This document shows positions 1-6,230 of a stretch of 10,326 bases of DNA, piece after piece. Below the pieces are notes generated by a model. The model was not told where the DNA came from. It saw only the letters and a list, made by a program, of their open reading frames with translations, and did no database searches. Positions within the stretch are counted from its first letter, which is position 1; each line of letters opens with the position of its first letter. Origin of the DNA: Alistipes sp. (GTDB lineage Bacteria > Bacteroidota > Bacteroidia > Bacteroidales > Rikenellaceae); contig JAITWC010000144.1 in assembly GCA_031285485.1 (NCBI GenBank), positions 1 through 10,326 of the forward strand, in the 5' to 3' direction. Made by a program: the position numbers and the translations under genes.

Positions 1-55
1 CCGCGCGCTCCTTGAACGCACGATCGTAATTCCTTTTTTCAATACTCTTTTCCAT
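1..55 (-). CDS. IS3-family transposase OrfA, N-terminal fragment
   Basis: An ATG at 55 on the minus strand opens a frame of 18 codons that is still open at the window edge: MEKSIEKRNYDRAFKERA. The pattern (K)RNYxxxFKExA is the classic opening of IS3-family OrfA proteins, just before their helix-turn-helix DNA-binding domain (HTH_Tnp_1 family). In complete IS3 elements OrfA is followed by OrfB, which has the DDE integrase core and is made by programmed frameshifting; both would lie outside this window. The frame lies in the same direction as the upstream glycosyltransferase operon. Only 18 residues are visible, so family assignment rests on this short motif. It could be intact or decayed beyond the edge. 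Confidence 0.68.
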   Translation of the reverse strand, partial: MEKSIEKRNYDRAFKERA

Positions 56-59
56 TGCC

Positions 60-95
60 CAAAGTTAAGATTTGTTTCTCTGTCTTAACTCTTTG
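60..95 (-). promoter_or_regulatory. Hairpin immediately upstream of the transposase start
   Basis: Bases 60-70 (CAAAGTTAAGA) pair with 83-95 (TCTTAACTCTTTG) with one bulged base at 91, giving 11 base pairs around a 12-base loop. On the minus strand the structure ends only four bases before the transposase ATG at 55. Several insertion sequences (IS10, IS50 and IS30 among those described) use such a structure to hide the translation start in transcripts entering from outside. That role is inferred here. Confidence 0.5.
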
Positions 96-129
96 CGCGG
101 GCTAAGTTAGGAACTCCAATCACTTATAA

Positions 130-137
130 CAAACTTA
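130..137 (-). promoter_or_regulatory. Candidate -7 element for the transposase
   Basis: The minus strand reads TAAGTTTG here, matching the Bacteroidota -7 consensus TAnnTTTG. A TTTG lies upstream (154-151) but with only 13 bases between them, shorter than the usual 19-20, so the -33 element is poor. Transcription would start near 123, about 68 bases before the ATG, and would include the 60-95 hairpin. Confidence 0.3.
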
Positions 138-170
138 ATCTCAACTATTTCAAATAATTTTTAGGGCTTT

Positions 171-1238
171 TTAGTGGACACTAATGTTTTGTGATTGGAA
201 TTTCAATTCGCTGAATTTGCGTCGGCCGAAGATGTGGGCGAGGAGTATTGCGCCGCGGTAGACTCCGGACGGGAGGGCGACGCGGGTCGCTCGGATCAGG
301 CGACGAGAGTCCCGCAGAGAAATTTTCCGCGTAGCCAAATCCGGCGGCGGCGTTCCGACCATTTTTACGAAATCCCTGTGGGCGCGCCACACGGCCCGCC
401 AATTCTCCCGTTCGCCGCGCAACAGATAGACCAGCGCCGCGAGCGTGTTGAGCGCCACGCGCACCGCCACCACTGCCTGCATCGTCCCGCACGGCAGGTT
501 CTTGTAGAGCATCGCCAGATTGTTGCGATAGTTGAGGTAGAGTTTCTGCGGCGAGGGGGGCAGGGTTCCGGCGCCGAGGTGCCACACGCACGACCTCGGT
601 TCGACCATCACGCGCCACCCCGCCGACCAAATCCTCCAGCACAGGTCTATCTCCTCCTGATGGGCGAAGAAACTCTCGTCGAAACCGCCCAGCGTGCGGA
701 AAACCTCGGCCCGGCAAGCGAGGCACGCCCCCGTAGCCCAGAACACCTCGCGCGCGTCGTCGTACTGCCCACGGTCGCGTTCGAGCGTATCGAGGATGCG
801 CCCGCGACAGAACGGATAGCCCAACGAATCTATGAACCCGCCGCTCGCGCCCGCATATTCGAAAGTGTCGCGCGCGGCCCACGAAAGTATCTTCGGCGCC
901 ACGGCAGCAATCTCCGGTCGCGCCTCAAGCATCTCCACGAGCGGTTCGCACCATCCCGGCGGAGTCTCCACATCGTTGTTGAGCAGAATGAAATAATCGG
1001 CATCGAGACCCCTGAGCGCGCGGTTGTACCCCCCCGCAAAACCATAGTTTCGATCGAGCGTCACCACCCTCACCGAAGGAAAACCGCGCCGCACTAGCTC
1101 CGCAGACCCGTCGGTCGAACCGTTGTCGGCCACGACAACCTCCACCCCCGGCGGTACCGAAGCCACCACCGACGGCAGGAACCGCGACAGCACCTCCGCC
1201 CCGTTCCAATTCAGTATGACAACCTTAACCCCGGCCAT
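171..1238 (-). CDS. Family 2 glycosyltransferase
   Basis: 355-residue GT-A fold glycosyltransferase of the rhamnosyltransferase-like GT2 group, expected to add a sugar from a nucleotide-sugar donor to a surface glycan or lipid at the inner face of the cytoplasmic membrane. Visible motifs: the opening strand VKVVILNWNG (residues 4-13), VVADNGSTDG (35-44), the metal-binding LLNNDV (95-100, the DXD-like site), and HQEEIDLCWR (203-212) with the probable catalytic-base acidic residues. A hydrophobic stretch near 243-262 may touch the membrane. The ATG at 1238 is chosen because the glycosyltransferase fold begins right there; an open frame continues upstream inside the previous gene but is not family-like. 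It overlaps the acyltransferase gene by 14 bases, suggesting translational coupling. The last few residues (ISVH and stop) may come from the adjoining insertion-sequence end. Acceptor and sugar are unknown. Confidence 0.92.
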   Translation of the reverse strand: MAGVKVVILNWNGAEVLSRFLPSVVASVPPGVEVVVADNGSTDGSAELVRRGFPSVRVVTLDRNYGFAGGYNRALRGLDADYFILLNNDVETPPGWCEPLVEMLEARPEIAAVAPKILSWAARDTFEYAGASGGFIDSLGYPFCRGRILDTLERDRGQYDDAREVFWATGACLACRAEVFRTLGGFDESFFAHQEEIDLCWRIWSAGWRVMVEPRSCVWHLGAGTLPPSPQKLYLNYRNNLAMLYKNLPCGTMQAVVAVRVALNTLAALVYLLRGERENWRAVWRAHRDFVKMVGTPPPDLATRKISLRDSRRLIRATRVALPSGVYRGAILLAHIFGRRKFSELKFQSQNISVH

Positions 1239-2208
1239 ATTTCTCAAAATATTCGCGGGCCGCGTCGCCCTCGGGCCGCCGTTTCCAGCGGCGGTGGCTC
1301 CACAGCCACAGGGCCGGTTCGCGGCGGATGTCCTCTTCGAGCAACCGGGCGTACCGCCCCGTGATCTCATGGTCGGAGGTGGGCGACACCCCGTCCCATA
1401 TCTGTTCGAATGTCGTTTCCCACGTTCCGCGCCCCGTTTTGCGCATCCTCAGATAGTAGACCGGCAGGCCGAACTTGCGCGCTATCTTCTCGCCGCCGTG
1501 GAAGAACACCGTCGGGTGGTTCAGGAACGGCACCCAGCGGCTCTGCGCGTCGAGCGGCGGGCTTTGGTCGGCGATCAGCACGAGCGAGAGCGGACTGCCG
1601 TCGATCCCGTCGCGGTGGGTGGCGAAAAAGCGCAGCATCTCGCCGGACGGCACCGGCACGATGCGTGGCGGCAGGCTCCGCGCCCATTTGTAGTAGAGGT
1701 CGAACGCCCGGTTCCTGAGCGGACGGTAGGCCGCCACCGTCACCGGCCCCTCGCGGTAGAGGCCGAAGGTGCCGAACCACTCCCAACTGCCGAAGTGGGC
1801 GGTCAGCGCGATCCAGTTGCGTCCGGCGGTCTCGGCCAACACCTTCGCGCGGTTGTCGTCGGGCCACGGACAGCGGCGCAGGTGGCCCCCTTCGCTCAGC
1901 CCCGCCATGTCGGCCGCGTCGATGAAGTACTCGGCAAGGTTGCGGTAGAACCCGCGCTCGATGGCGCGCAGTTCGCCGGTCGTGCGCTCGGGAAACGACG
2001 AGGAGAGGTTGTCCCTCACCACCCGCAGCCGGTAGCGCGCCACGCGGTGTAACACAAAGCAGACGAACGCCGCCACCGGGCCGTACAGAAACCGGTGGGG
2101 CAGCGCCCCCGCCATCCTGCACACCGTCCATATAGCACCCGCGCCGAGGCGCACCCCGAAAGAGCCCCCTCTCCCGCCGCTATTCCCACGCCCGTTGCTA
2201 TTCGACAT
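1225..2208 (-). CDS. LpxL/HtrB-like lipid A acyltransferase
   Basis: 327-residue member of the lysophospholipid/lipid A acyltransferase family (LpxL/LpxM), which transfers a secondary acyl chain from acyl-ACP onto the lipid A precursor at the inner membrane. It has an N-terminal hydrophobic anchor (about 20-55), the catalytic HX4E dyad in TAHFGSWEW (H138, E143), DQSPP (204-208), a basic HGGEKIARKFGLP segment from 227, and the family-typical C-terminal WLWSHRRWKRRP (281-292). Length fits the family. It sits between the DUF389 gene (11-base overlap) and the glycosyltransferase gene (14-base overlap), so all three are probably co-translated. From memory, LpxL next to a GT2 gene is a recurring arrangement in Bacteroidota. 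The name lpxL is likely but acyl specificity cannot be read from sequence; another lipid acceptor is possible. Confidence 0.9.
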   Translation of the reverse strand: MSNSNGRGNSGGRGGSFGVRLGAGAIWTVCRMAGALPHRFLYGPVAAFVCFVLHRVARYRLRVVRDNLSSSFPERTTGELRAIERGFYRNLAEYFIDAADMAGLSEGGHLRRCPWPDDNRAKVLAETAGRNWIALTAHFGSWEWFGTFGLYREGPVTVAAYRPLRNRAFDLYYKWARSLPPRIVPVPSGEMLRFFATHRDGIDGSPLSLVLIADQSPPLDAQSRWVPFLNHPTVFFHGGEKIARKFGLPVYYLRMRKTGRGTWETTFEQIWDGVSPTSDHEITGRYARLLEEDIRREPALWLWSHRRWKRRPEGDAAREYFEKYGRG

Positions 2209-3571
2209 ATATCTTCACGTTTTGAGTCCTGTGCCGCGCCTCAAGCCACCGCGTGAGACGCTCCAGATCGGCGGCCGGTATCCTCACCCCGGCGGGCGGC
2301 GAGAGAATGCACACCAACACCGTGTCGACCGCCACACCGGGGGCCGTCCACACCGGGTGGCGCGATAGCGACACCCGTTCCACACCCGGCGCGATGGCGC
2401 GCAGTTCCTCCACCGTGTGGCCCATGGCGGCGTCGCGGGCGTGCGACGACATGGCGAGGGCGCGTTCGAGCTCGGCTATGCGGCGGTTCTTCTCCTCCAG
2501 CACCTGGGCGTAGCCCTGCTGAAGGGTTGTGACGTCGATGCGCGAGGCGCCCCCGCTGCCCGCCTGATTTATGGTGAGCGCGGTGCCGTCGAGGTCGTAG
2601 AACGACATCTTGCCGCGGATGTTCTCGATGGTCTCGTCGGGCAGCGGCTCGCCCCACAGCATCAGCGTGACGGTCCGTCCGCCGTCGCCGCGCCGCATGG
2701 CGTAGGTCGACTCGCGTTCGAGCACCGCCGTGGTCTCGAAGTGGAACTCGGAGTCGACGAACCGCGCGACGTTGGCTTCGTATACCGACTTGTCGATCAG
2801 CCGGAAGGCGATGAAGACGCTCGGCAACACCGTCACCACGATGATCGTCCACATCACCCGCTTTACCCGCAGTTCGGTGCGCCGCTCCACCTGCGCCACG
2901 CGGCTGTAACCCAGCACCCGCACTATGGCGTAGGTCGACAGGGCGATGAATATGGCGTTTATCAAAAACAGGTAGAGCGCCCCGCCGAAGAACTGCCACT
3001 GCGCCGTGGCGATGCCGTAGCCCGCCGTGCAGAGCGGCGGCATGAGCGCCGTGGCGATGGCCACGCCCGAGATCACCGTGAAGGTGCGGTCCTTGCGGGT
3101 GAAGGCCACCACCCCCGCCGCGCCGCCGAAAAAGGCGATCAGCACGTCGAAGATGGTGGGCTGCGTTCGGGCCAGAAGCTCGCTCTGCGCGCCGCTCACC
3201 GGCACCGCCAGAAAGAACAGCGTGGCCACGGTGATGGCCGTACCCACCATGAAGCCGAAGTTGCGCAGCGAGCGGTTCATCAGCCCGAAGTCGTTGATGC
3301 CCAGCGACAGCCCGAAGCCCATGATGGGGCCCATGAGGGGCGAGATGAGCATCGCGCCGATGATCACGGCGGTGCTGTTGACGTTCAGGCCCAGCGAGGC
3401 CACCAGCGTGGCGAACATCAGGATCCACATGTTGGCCCCGCGGAAGAAAATACCCTCCGTGATGCCCTGCACCACCTCCTGCTGCGGCGCGCTTCCCTCT
3501 CCCAGGCTGAACCGCTGCCGGGTGTCGGCCCAGAATGTGTGCCAAATACTATTTTTCGTACCCTTTTCCAT
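2198..3571 (-). CDS. DUF389 multi-pass membrane protein
   Basis: 457 residues of the DUF389 family of uncharacterised bacterial and archaeal membrane proteins. Hydrophobic segments lie at roughly 47-64, 68-90, 104-124, 141-157, 165-190, 196-220 and 241-257. The conserved core is visible: STAVIIGAMLISPLMGPIMG (66-85) and ALMPPLCTAGYG (175-186). After the membrane part comes a soluble domain (about 262-457) with a probable coiled coil near 350-375 (QGYAQVLEEKNRRIAELERA), so the protein may form oligomers. It opens the three-gene overlapping module with the acyltransferase and glycosyltransferase, which hints at an envelope role but does not show one. No consensus promoter is seen just upstream; instead a GC hairpin and the 42-bp repeat array lie between it and rsmI. 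The family is sure; the function is unknown. Confidence 0.92.
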   Translation of the reverse strand: MEKGTKNSIWHTFWADTRQRFSLGEGSAPQQEVVQGITEGIFFRGANMWILMFATLVASLGLNVNSTAVIIGAMLISPLMGPIMGFGLSLGINDFGLMNRSLRNFGFMVGTAITVATLFFLAVPVSGAQSELLARTQPTIFDVLIAFFGGAAGVVAFTRKDRTFTVISGVAIATALMPPLCTAGYGIATAQWQFFGGALYLFLINAIFIALSTYAIVRVLGYSRVAQVERRTELRVKRVMWTIIVVTVLPSVFIAFRLIDKSVYEANVARFVDSEFHFETTAVLERESTYAMRRGDGGRTVTLMLWGEPLPDETIENIRGKMSFYDLDGTALTINQAGSGGASRIDVTTLQQGYAQVLEEKNRRIAELERALAMSSHARDAAMGHTVEELRAIAPGVERVSLSRHPVWTAPGVAVDTVLVCILSPPAGVRIPAADLERLTRWLEARHRTQNVKIYVE

Positions 3572-3595
3572 CGTTTTTGAGTGTTAAAATCCGGC

Positions 3596-3622
3596 CCGGA
3601 GCGGGCAATCGCCCCCGTCCGG
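3596..3622 (-). terminator. GC-rich hairpin before the DUF389 gene
   Basis: Bases 3596-3600 (CCGGA) pair with 3618-3622 (TCCGG), and GGGC (3603-3606) with GCCC (3611-3614), around an AATC loop. On the minus strand it is followed, five bases on, by only a short TTTT run (3592-3589), so it would be a weak intrinsic terminator or an attenuator for transcription leaving rsmI and the repeat array. It lies about 25 bases before the DUF389 start. The structure is seen; the role is inferred. Confidence 0.3.
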
Positions 3623-3627
3623 TGTCT

Positions 3628-3878
3628 GCTCCTCAGGTAGCAACGGCATTTTCGGTCGATTTGGTACCTGCTCCTTTGGTAGCAACCGCATTTTCGCCCG
3701 ATTTTGTGCTTGCTCCTTTGGTAGCAACGGCGAAAACGGTCGGTTTTGCACTTGCTCCTTTAGTAGCAACCATGAAAACGGTCGATTTTGTGCTTGCTAC
3801 TTTAGTAGCAACCGCGAAAACGGTCGATTTGGTAGTTGCTCCTTCGGTAGCAACCGCGAAAACGCCCGGTTCGCCCCC
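3628..3878. repeat. Six-unit tandem repeat, exact 42-bp period
   Basis: Units begin at 3628, 3670, 3712, 3754, 3796 and 3838, each opening with GCTCCT (GCTACT in the fifth), always 42 bases apart. The shared core is GCTCCTTTGGTAGCAAC followed by an A4 or T4 block, a GTCGATTTTG block and a junction. The sixth unit decays after about 3868. Each unit holds an imperfect dyad, TTGCTnCTTTnGTAGCAA; it is perfect in unit five (TTGCTAC 3794-3800, GTAGCAA 3805-3811). Units one and two carry GCATTTTCG where units three, five and six carry GCGAAAACG. The array fills most of the 307-base gap between rsmI and the DUF389 gene, and any transcript joining the two would contain it. A 42-base period keeps frames open by chance of periodicity, but no convincing gene is present. 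Confidence 0.93.
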
Positions 3879-4586
3879 CTATCCGTCCGTTTCGGCGGCC
3901 TCCGCGGGGCGCCGTCCGGGTTTACCGGCCAGCACGACCACAAACTCGCCCTTCGGTTCGTGCGCGGTGAAGTGGGCCGTCACCTCGACGAGCGTTCCGC
4001 GCACCGTCTGTTCGAATTTCTTGGTCAGCTCGCGCGACACCGACACCTCGCGCCCGCCGCCCACGACCGCCGCGAGCTCGCCCAGCAGACGCACCACGCG
4101 GTGGGGCGATTCGTAGAATATCATCGTCCGCTGTTCGTCGGCCAACGCCGCCAGACGCGACTGCCGTCCCTTTTTCTGCGGCGGGAACCCCTCGAAACAG
4201 AACCTGTCGCACGGGAAACCGCTCTGCACCAGCGCCGGAACGAACGCCGTGGCCCCCGGCAGGGCCTCGACCCTCACCCCCGCCTCAAGGCAGGTGCGCA
4301 CCAGCAGAAAACCGGGGTCGGAGATGCCCGGAGTGCCCGCGTCGCTCACCAGGGCAACGGTGCGCCCCCCGGCCACCTCACCGGCTATGCGCGCGGCGGT
4401 GGCGTGTTCGTTGAACTTGTGGTGCGACCGCATGGGGGTGTCGATAGCGTGGCGGCGCAGCAGCACGGCCGTGGTGCGGGTGTCCTCGGCCAGGATCACG
4501 TCGGCCTCCCGCAGCACGCGGATCGCACGAAGCGTGATGTCGTCGAGGTTGCCCACGGGCGTGGGTACTATGTAGAGGGTCGACAC
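3879..4586 (-). CDS. rsmI: 16S rRNA (cytidine-1402 2'-O)-methyltransferase
   Basis: 235-residue RsmI, which uses S-adenosylmethionine to 2'-O-methylate C1402 of 16S rRNA in the ribosomal P site. It belongs to the tetrapyrrole methylase (SUMT-like) fold. Visible motifs: IVPTPVGNLDDI (6-17), ILAEDTR (31-37), the signature SDAGTPGISDPG (81-92), a glycine-rich LPGATAFVPAL (109-119), FYESPHR (157-163) and the closing KGEFVVVLAG (222-231). A GTG at 4586 is taken as the start because the fold begins at once (STLYIVPTPVGN) and it falls 11 bases after the stop of the preceding gene. An ATG at 4688 would add 34 unrelated residues and overlap that gene by 91 bases. It is in line with the Pro/Glu-rich gene and the ACT gene, probably one operon. 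Confidence 0.95.
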   Translation of the reverse strand: MSTLYIVPTPVGNLDDITLRAIRVLREADVILAEDTRTTAVLLRRHAIDTPMRSHHKFNEHATAARIAGEVAGGRTVALVSDAGTPGISDPGFLLVRTCLEAGVRVEALPGATAFVPALVQSGFPCDRFCFEGFPPQKKGRQSRLAALADEQRTMIFYESPHRVVRLLGELAAVVGGGREVSVSRELTKKFEQTVRGTLVEVTAHFTAHEPKGEFVVVLAGKPGRRPAEAAETDG

Positions 4587-4597
4587 GGGGGCGGGGT

Positions 4598-5473
4598 TTA
4601 CGGGCGTCCGAGTTTTCGCTGGAGCAGGCCCACCAGCAGCGCCGCGCCGGGGCTGTCGGCGCTCCACTCGAAGTTGTCGTGGATCCATATCACCGCCTCG
4701 TCGAGGTCGGTGAAGGCGTCGAGCCGCGTGAGGGCGCGGTCGAAAGCGTCGGCGTCGCCGCCGAACATGTCGCGGACCATCAGGAACCGGTCGTTGAGCC
4801 CTATCGAACGCCTGAGGCCCGGACGCTCCGCCGTTTGGGTGGCCGCGATGCGCGCCGCAACGTCGTGTCCCGGTGTGCCGCCGCCACCCCGAAGCGTTTC
4901 GCCGAGGATTTTGGCCGGGGCGATGGCGTCGCCGATGGTGGGCCTGTGGTCGGGCGCCGGTTTAGGCTCCGGCCCGGGCCGGGGTGCGGGTTCCGGCTCG
5001 GTTTTCGGCTCCGGTACGGGCTGAGGTACGGGTTCCGGCTCGGGCGCGGGCGCCGGTTCGGGCCGGGGTTGAGGCACGCGCCCGGGTGCGGGCGCCGGTT
5101 CCTCCGACCCGTAAAGAGACCGGATGAACTCCGGCGTCACGGAACGGGGGATTGCCGGAGGCACGGGCTCCCGTCCGGGTTCGGGAGCAGGTTCCGGCTC
5201 CGGCCTGGGTTCCGGTTCGGGTGCCGGCCCGAAATCGGGAACAGGCTCGGGCGTGTGCTCCGGCTCAAGCTCGGTCTCGGGCACAGGTTCGGGCTCCGGC
5301 CCGGACGAAACAGCCTCATGATCAGGCAAGGCATCACCGACCGGCACCGTACCGAACTTCAAATCGTAATAAACTTCGCGAAGAAGATCAAGAGCCAGAT
5401 CCCGCTCCAAACAATCTCCGCTGTCGACGAGCGAACAAACCCGCTCCAATCGTCCCCGTAATTCGTAATTCAT
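4598..5473 (-). CDS. Bacteroidota protein with Pro/Glu-repeat linkers, function unknown
   Basis: 291 residues with a three-part build. A short helical N-terminal segment (1-45, acidic and leucine-rich) is followed by a Pro/Glu-rich linker (about 56-106), an island SVTPEFIRSLYGSEE (111-125), a second Pro/Glu linker (124-176), and a compact C-terminal domain (212-291) starting RRSIGLNDRFLMVRDMFGGD and ending in a Trp-rich helix pair (VIWIHDNFEW). The C-terminal domain recalls a conserved Bacteroidota segment usually left as hypothetical; that is memory, not a search. No signal peptide or membrane segment is seen, so it is probably cytoplasmic. The C-terminal domain and the RSLYG island look like two separate binding pieces on flexible tethers. 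It lies 11 bases after the ACT gene and 11 before rsmI. Function not known. Confidence 0.85.
   Translation of the reverse strand: MNYELRGRLERVCSLVDSGDCLERDLALDLLREVYYDLKFGTVPVGDALPDHEAVSSGPEPEPVPETELEPEHTPEPVPDFGPAPEPEPRPEPEPAPEPGREPVPPAIPRSVTPEFIRSLYGSEEPAPAPGRVPQPRPEPAPAPEPEPVPQPVPEPKTEPEPAPRPGPEPKPAPDHRPTIGDAIAPAKILGETLRGGGGTPGHDVAARIAATQTAERPGLRRSIGLNDRFLMVRDMFGGDADAFDRALTRLDAFTDLDEAVIWIHDNFEWSADSPGAALLVGLLQRKLGRP
4946..5308 (-). repeat. Degenerate Pro/Glu codon repeats inside the linker gene
   Basis: On the plus strand this stretch is a run of imperfect GGTTCCGGCTCGGGC-type hexamer repeats, encoding alternating Pro and Glu/Ala/Lys residues in two blocks (4946-5104 and 5156-5308) separated by the conserved SVTPEFIRSLYG island. 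Such low-complexity DNA is prone to length change by slippage in whole codon steps, so linker lengths probably vary between strains. Confidence 0.75.
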
Positions 5474-5484
5474 ATATTCGCAAT

Positions 5485-6159
5485 TTATTGCACCCCCCGC
5501 TTAGCCTCCATGAGGATAGAAAAAGCCCGATGGATATCGGAATCGCTGACAACGACCGTAAACTCATTGGACGTGGAGATAACCTCGGCAATATTGATAC
5601 TGTCCCAGGCCAGCTCCTTGAAAATGTAGTAGTAAACACCCGGACAAGCGGTGTTCTCGGGCGGAAGTTTAACGGTGATCGACGACAGCCGCTCGCGTTT
5701 CAGCACCAGCATCTCGTCGCGAAATACCCGCTCGACGATAGGCCCGAGCGAACTCGACACGACCAGCGTGGTTTCATAGATACCCTGCGAGAAAGTGCAG
5801 AACACATCCTGCACCGTGGGTGCCGAGTGAACCTCGCGCAACAGTTCCTCCTGCCGCCCGTAGAGCGTGGAGGTGTTGTTGTAGGTGAAGTCGGTGAGGT
5901 TGGAGCGCACTATGATGTCGCCTACGCCGGCGATTATGCGGCGGAACTTCATGGTGGAGGTAAGCTCCAGCCGCGGTACCAGCCGATTGAGGGCCATGAT
6001 GATGGCACTCTCGTTGACCGGTTTCCCGAGCCTCTGTTCGATCTCGCCCCTGAGATGCCGTGCAAGGGCCGACAGATTTATAAGCCCTTCGATGAGGGCC
6101 CCTTCCAGGAAGGGTTTCTTCTTGATAACTTCCTCGACGGCGTTGGGTATGGTTAACAT
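5485..6159 (-). CDS. ACT-domain protein, likely amino-acid-responsive regulator
   Basis: 224 residues. The C-terminal part (about 148-216) reads like the ACT domain of aspartate kinases: PGVYYYIFKELAWDSINIAEV with an ISTSNEFTVVVSDSDIHRAF continuation. No kinase domain is present. The N-terminal half (1-65) is helical (NAVEEVIKKKPFLEGALIEG, then ALARHLRGEIEQRLGKPVNE) and resembles a winged-helix or dimerisation unit, but no DNA-binding motif can be named. The middle (about 70-140) may be a second, degenerate ACT-like region. The ATG at 6159 is preferred: an in-frame ATG at 6219 would add 20 Phe-rich residues encoded by AT-rich leader DNA. It is divergent from lysA across a shared promoter region, which suggests sensing of lysine or a related amino acid. 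Similar proteins are often labelled aspartate kinase in databases, which the missing catalytic domain contradicts. Confidence 0.85.
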   Translation of the reverse strand: MLTIPNAVEEVIKKKPFLEGALIEGLINLSALARHLRGEIEQRLGKPVNESAIIMALNRLVPRLELTSTMKFRRIIAGVGDIIVRSNLTDFTYNNTSTLYGRQEELLREVHSAPTVQDVFCTFSQGIYETTLVVSSSLGPIVERVFRDEMLVLKRERLSSITVKLPPENTACPGVYYYIFKELAWDSINIAEVISTSNEFTVVVSDSDIHRAFSILMEAKRGVQ

Positions 6160-6230
6160 ATAATTTTTAACAACTGTGGGTTTTGTTGCAAAAAAACAAA
6201 TAAAATGTGTGAAAAACAAACATCATGGCA

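Larger units (their letters stand above)
1..180 (-). mobile_element. End of an IS3-family insertion sequence (partial)
   Basis: The minus strand carries the start of a transposase OrfA-like frame at 55 running off the window. The non-coding stretch before it is AT-rich, unlike the GC-rich neighbouring genes. Read on the minus strand from 180, the sequence starts TGTCCACTAAAAAGCCC. IS3-family ends begin with TG, and TGTCCACT-type ends recur in that family, so 180 is the proposed boundary. If right, the stop codon of the adjacent glycosyltransferase (171-173) lies inside the element. Only one end is present, so neither the second inverted repeat nor the target duplication can be checked here. 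Seen: OrfA start, composition change, TG end. Inferred: the exact boundary. Confidence 0.55.

Noticed and set aside
195..1097. Long plus-strand frame opposite the glycosyltransferase
   Set aside because: It is antisense to a clear GT2 gene with intact motifs, and its own composition (His/Arg-rich) is typical of a GC-rich shadow.
3584..3769. Minus-strand frame with LLPKEQ repeats
   Set aside because: It has only a TTG start, and the next unit upstream (the GCTAC variant) gives a TAG in the same frame. It is a repeat artefact.
3628..3878. CRISPR array
   Set aside because: The whole 42-bp unit repeats with no unique spacers, and no cas genes are nearby.
3628..3878. AAGGAG ribosome-binding-like sequence in most units on the minus strand
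   Set aside because: It is part of the repeat unit, no start codon with a real gene follows, and Bacteroidota seldom rely on such sites.
3535..4116. Plus-strand open frame with a 14-residue repeat (APLVATAKTVDFVL-like) across the 42-bp array
   Set aside because: 42 is a multiple of three, so any stop-free unit yields a long open frame. It starts antisense inside the DUF389 gene and ends antisense inside rsmI, with no family resemblance.
4587..4688. Upstream ATG for rsmI adding 34 residues
   Set aside because: The extra residues are unlike RsmI and overlap the preceding gene; the GTG at 4586 sits exactly at the family start.
5152..6156. Long plus-strand frame opposite the Pro/Glu and ACT genes
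   Set aside because: It is a shadow of the two minus-strand genes; its Arg/Ala/Pro-rich start mirrors the repeat codons and no fold is recognisable.
6160..6219. N-terminal extension of the ACT protein (Phe-rich 20 residues)
   Set aside because: It is encoded by AT-rich leader DNA and begins only about 15 bases from the predicted transcription start. It could mimic a signal peptide, but it does not fit a cytoplasmic ACT protein.
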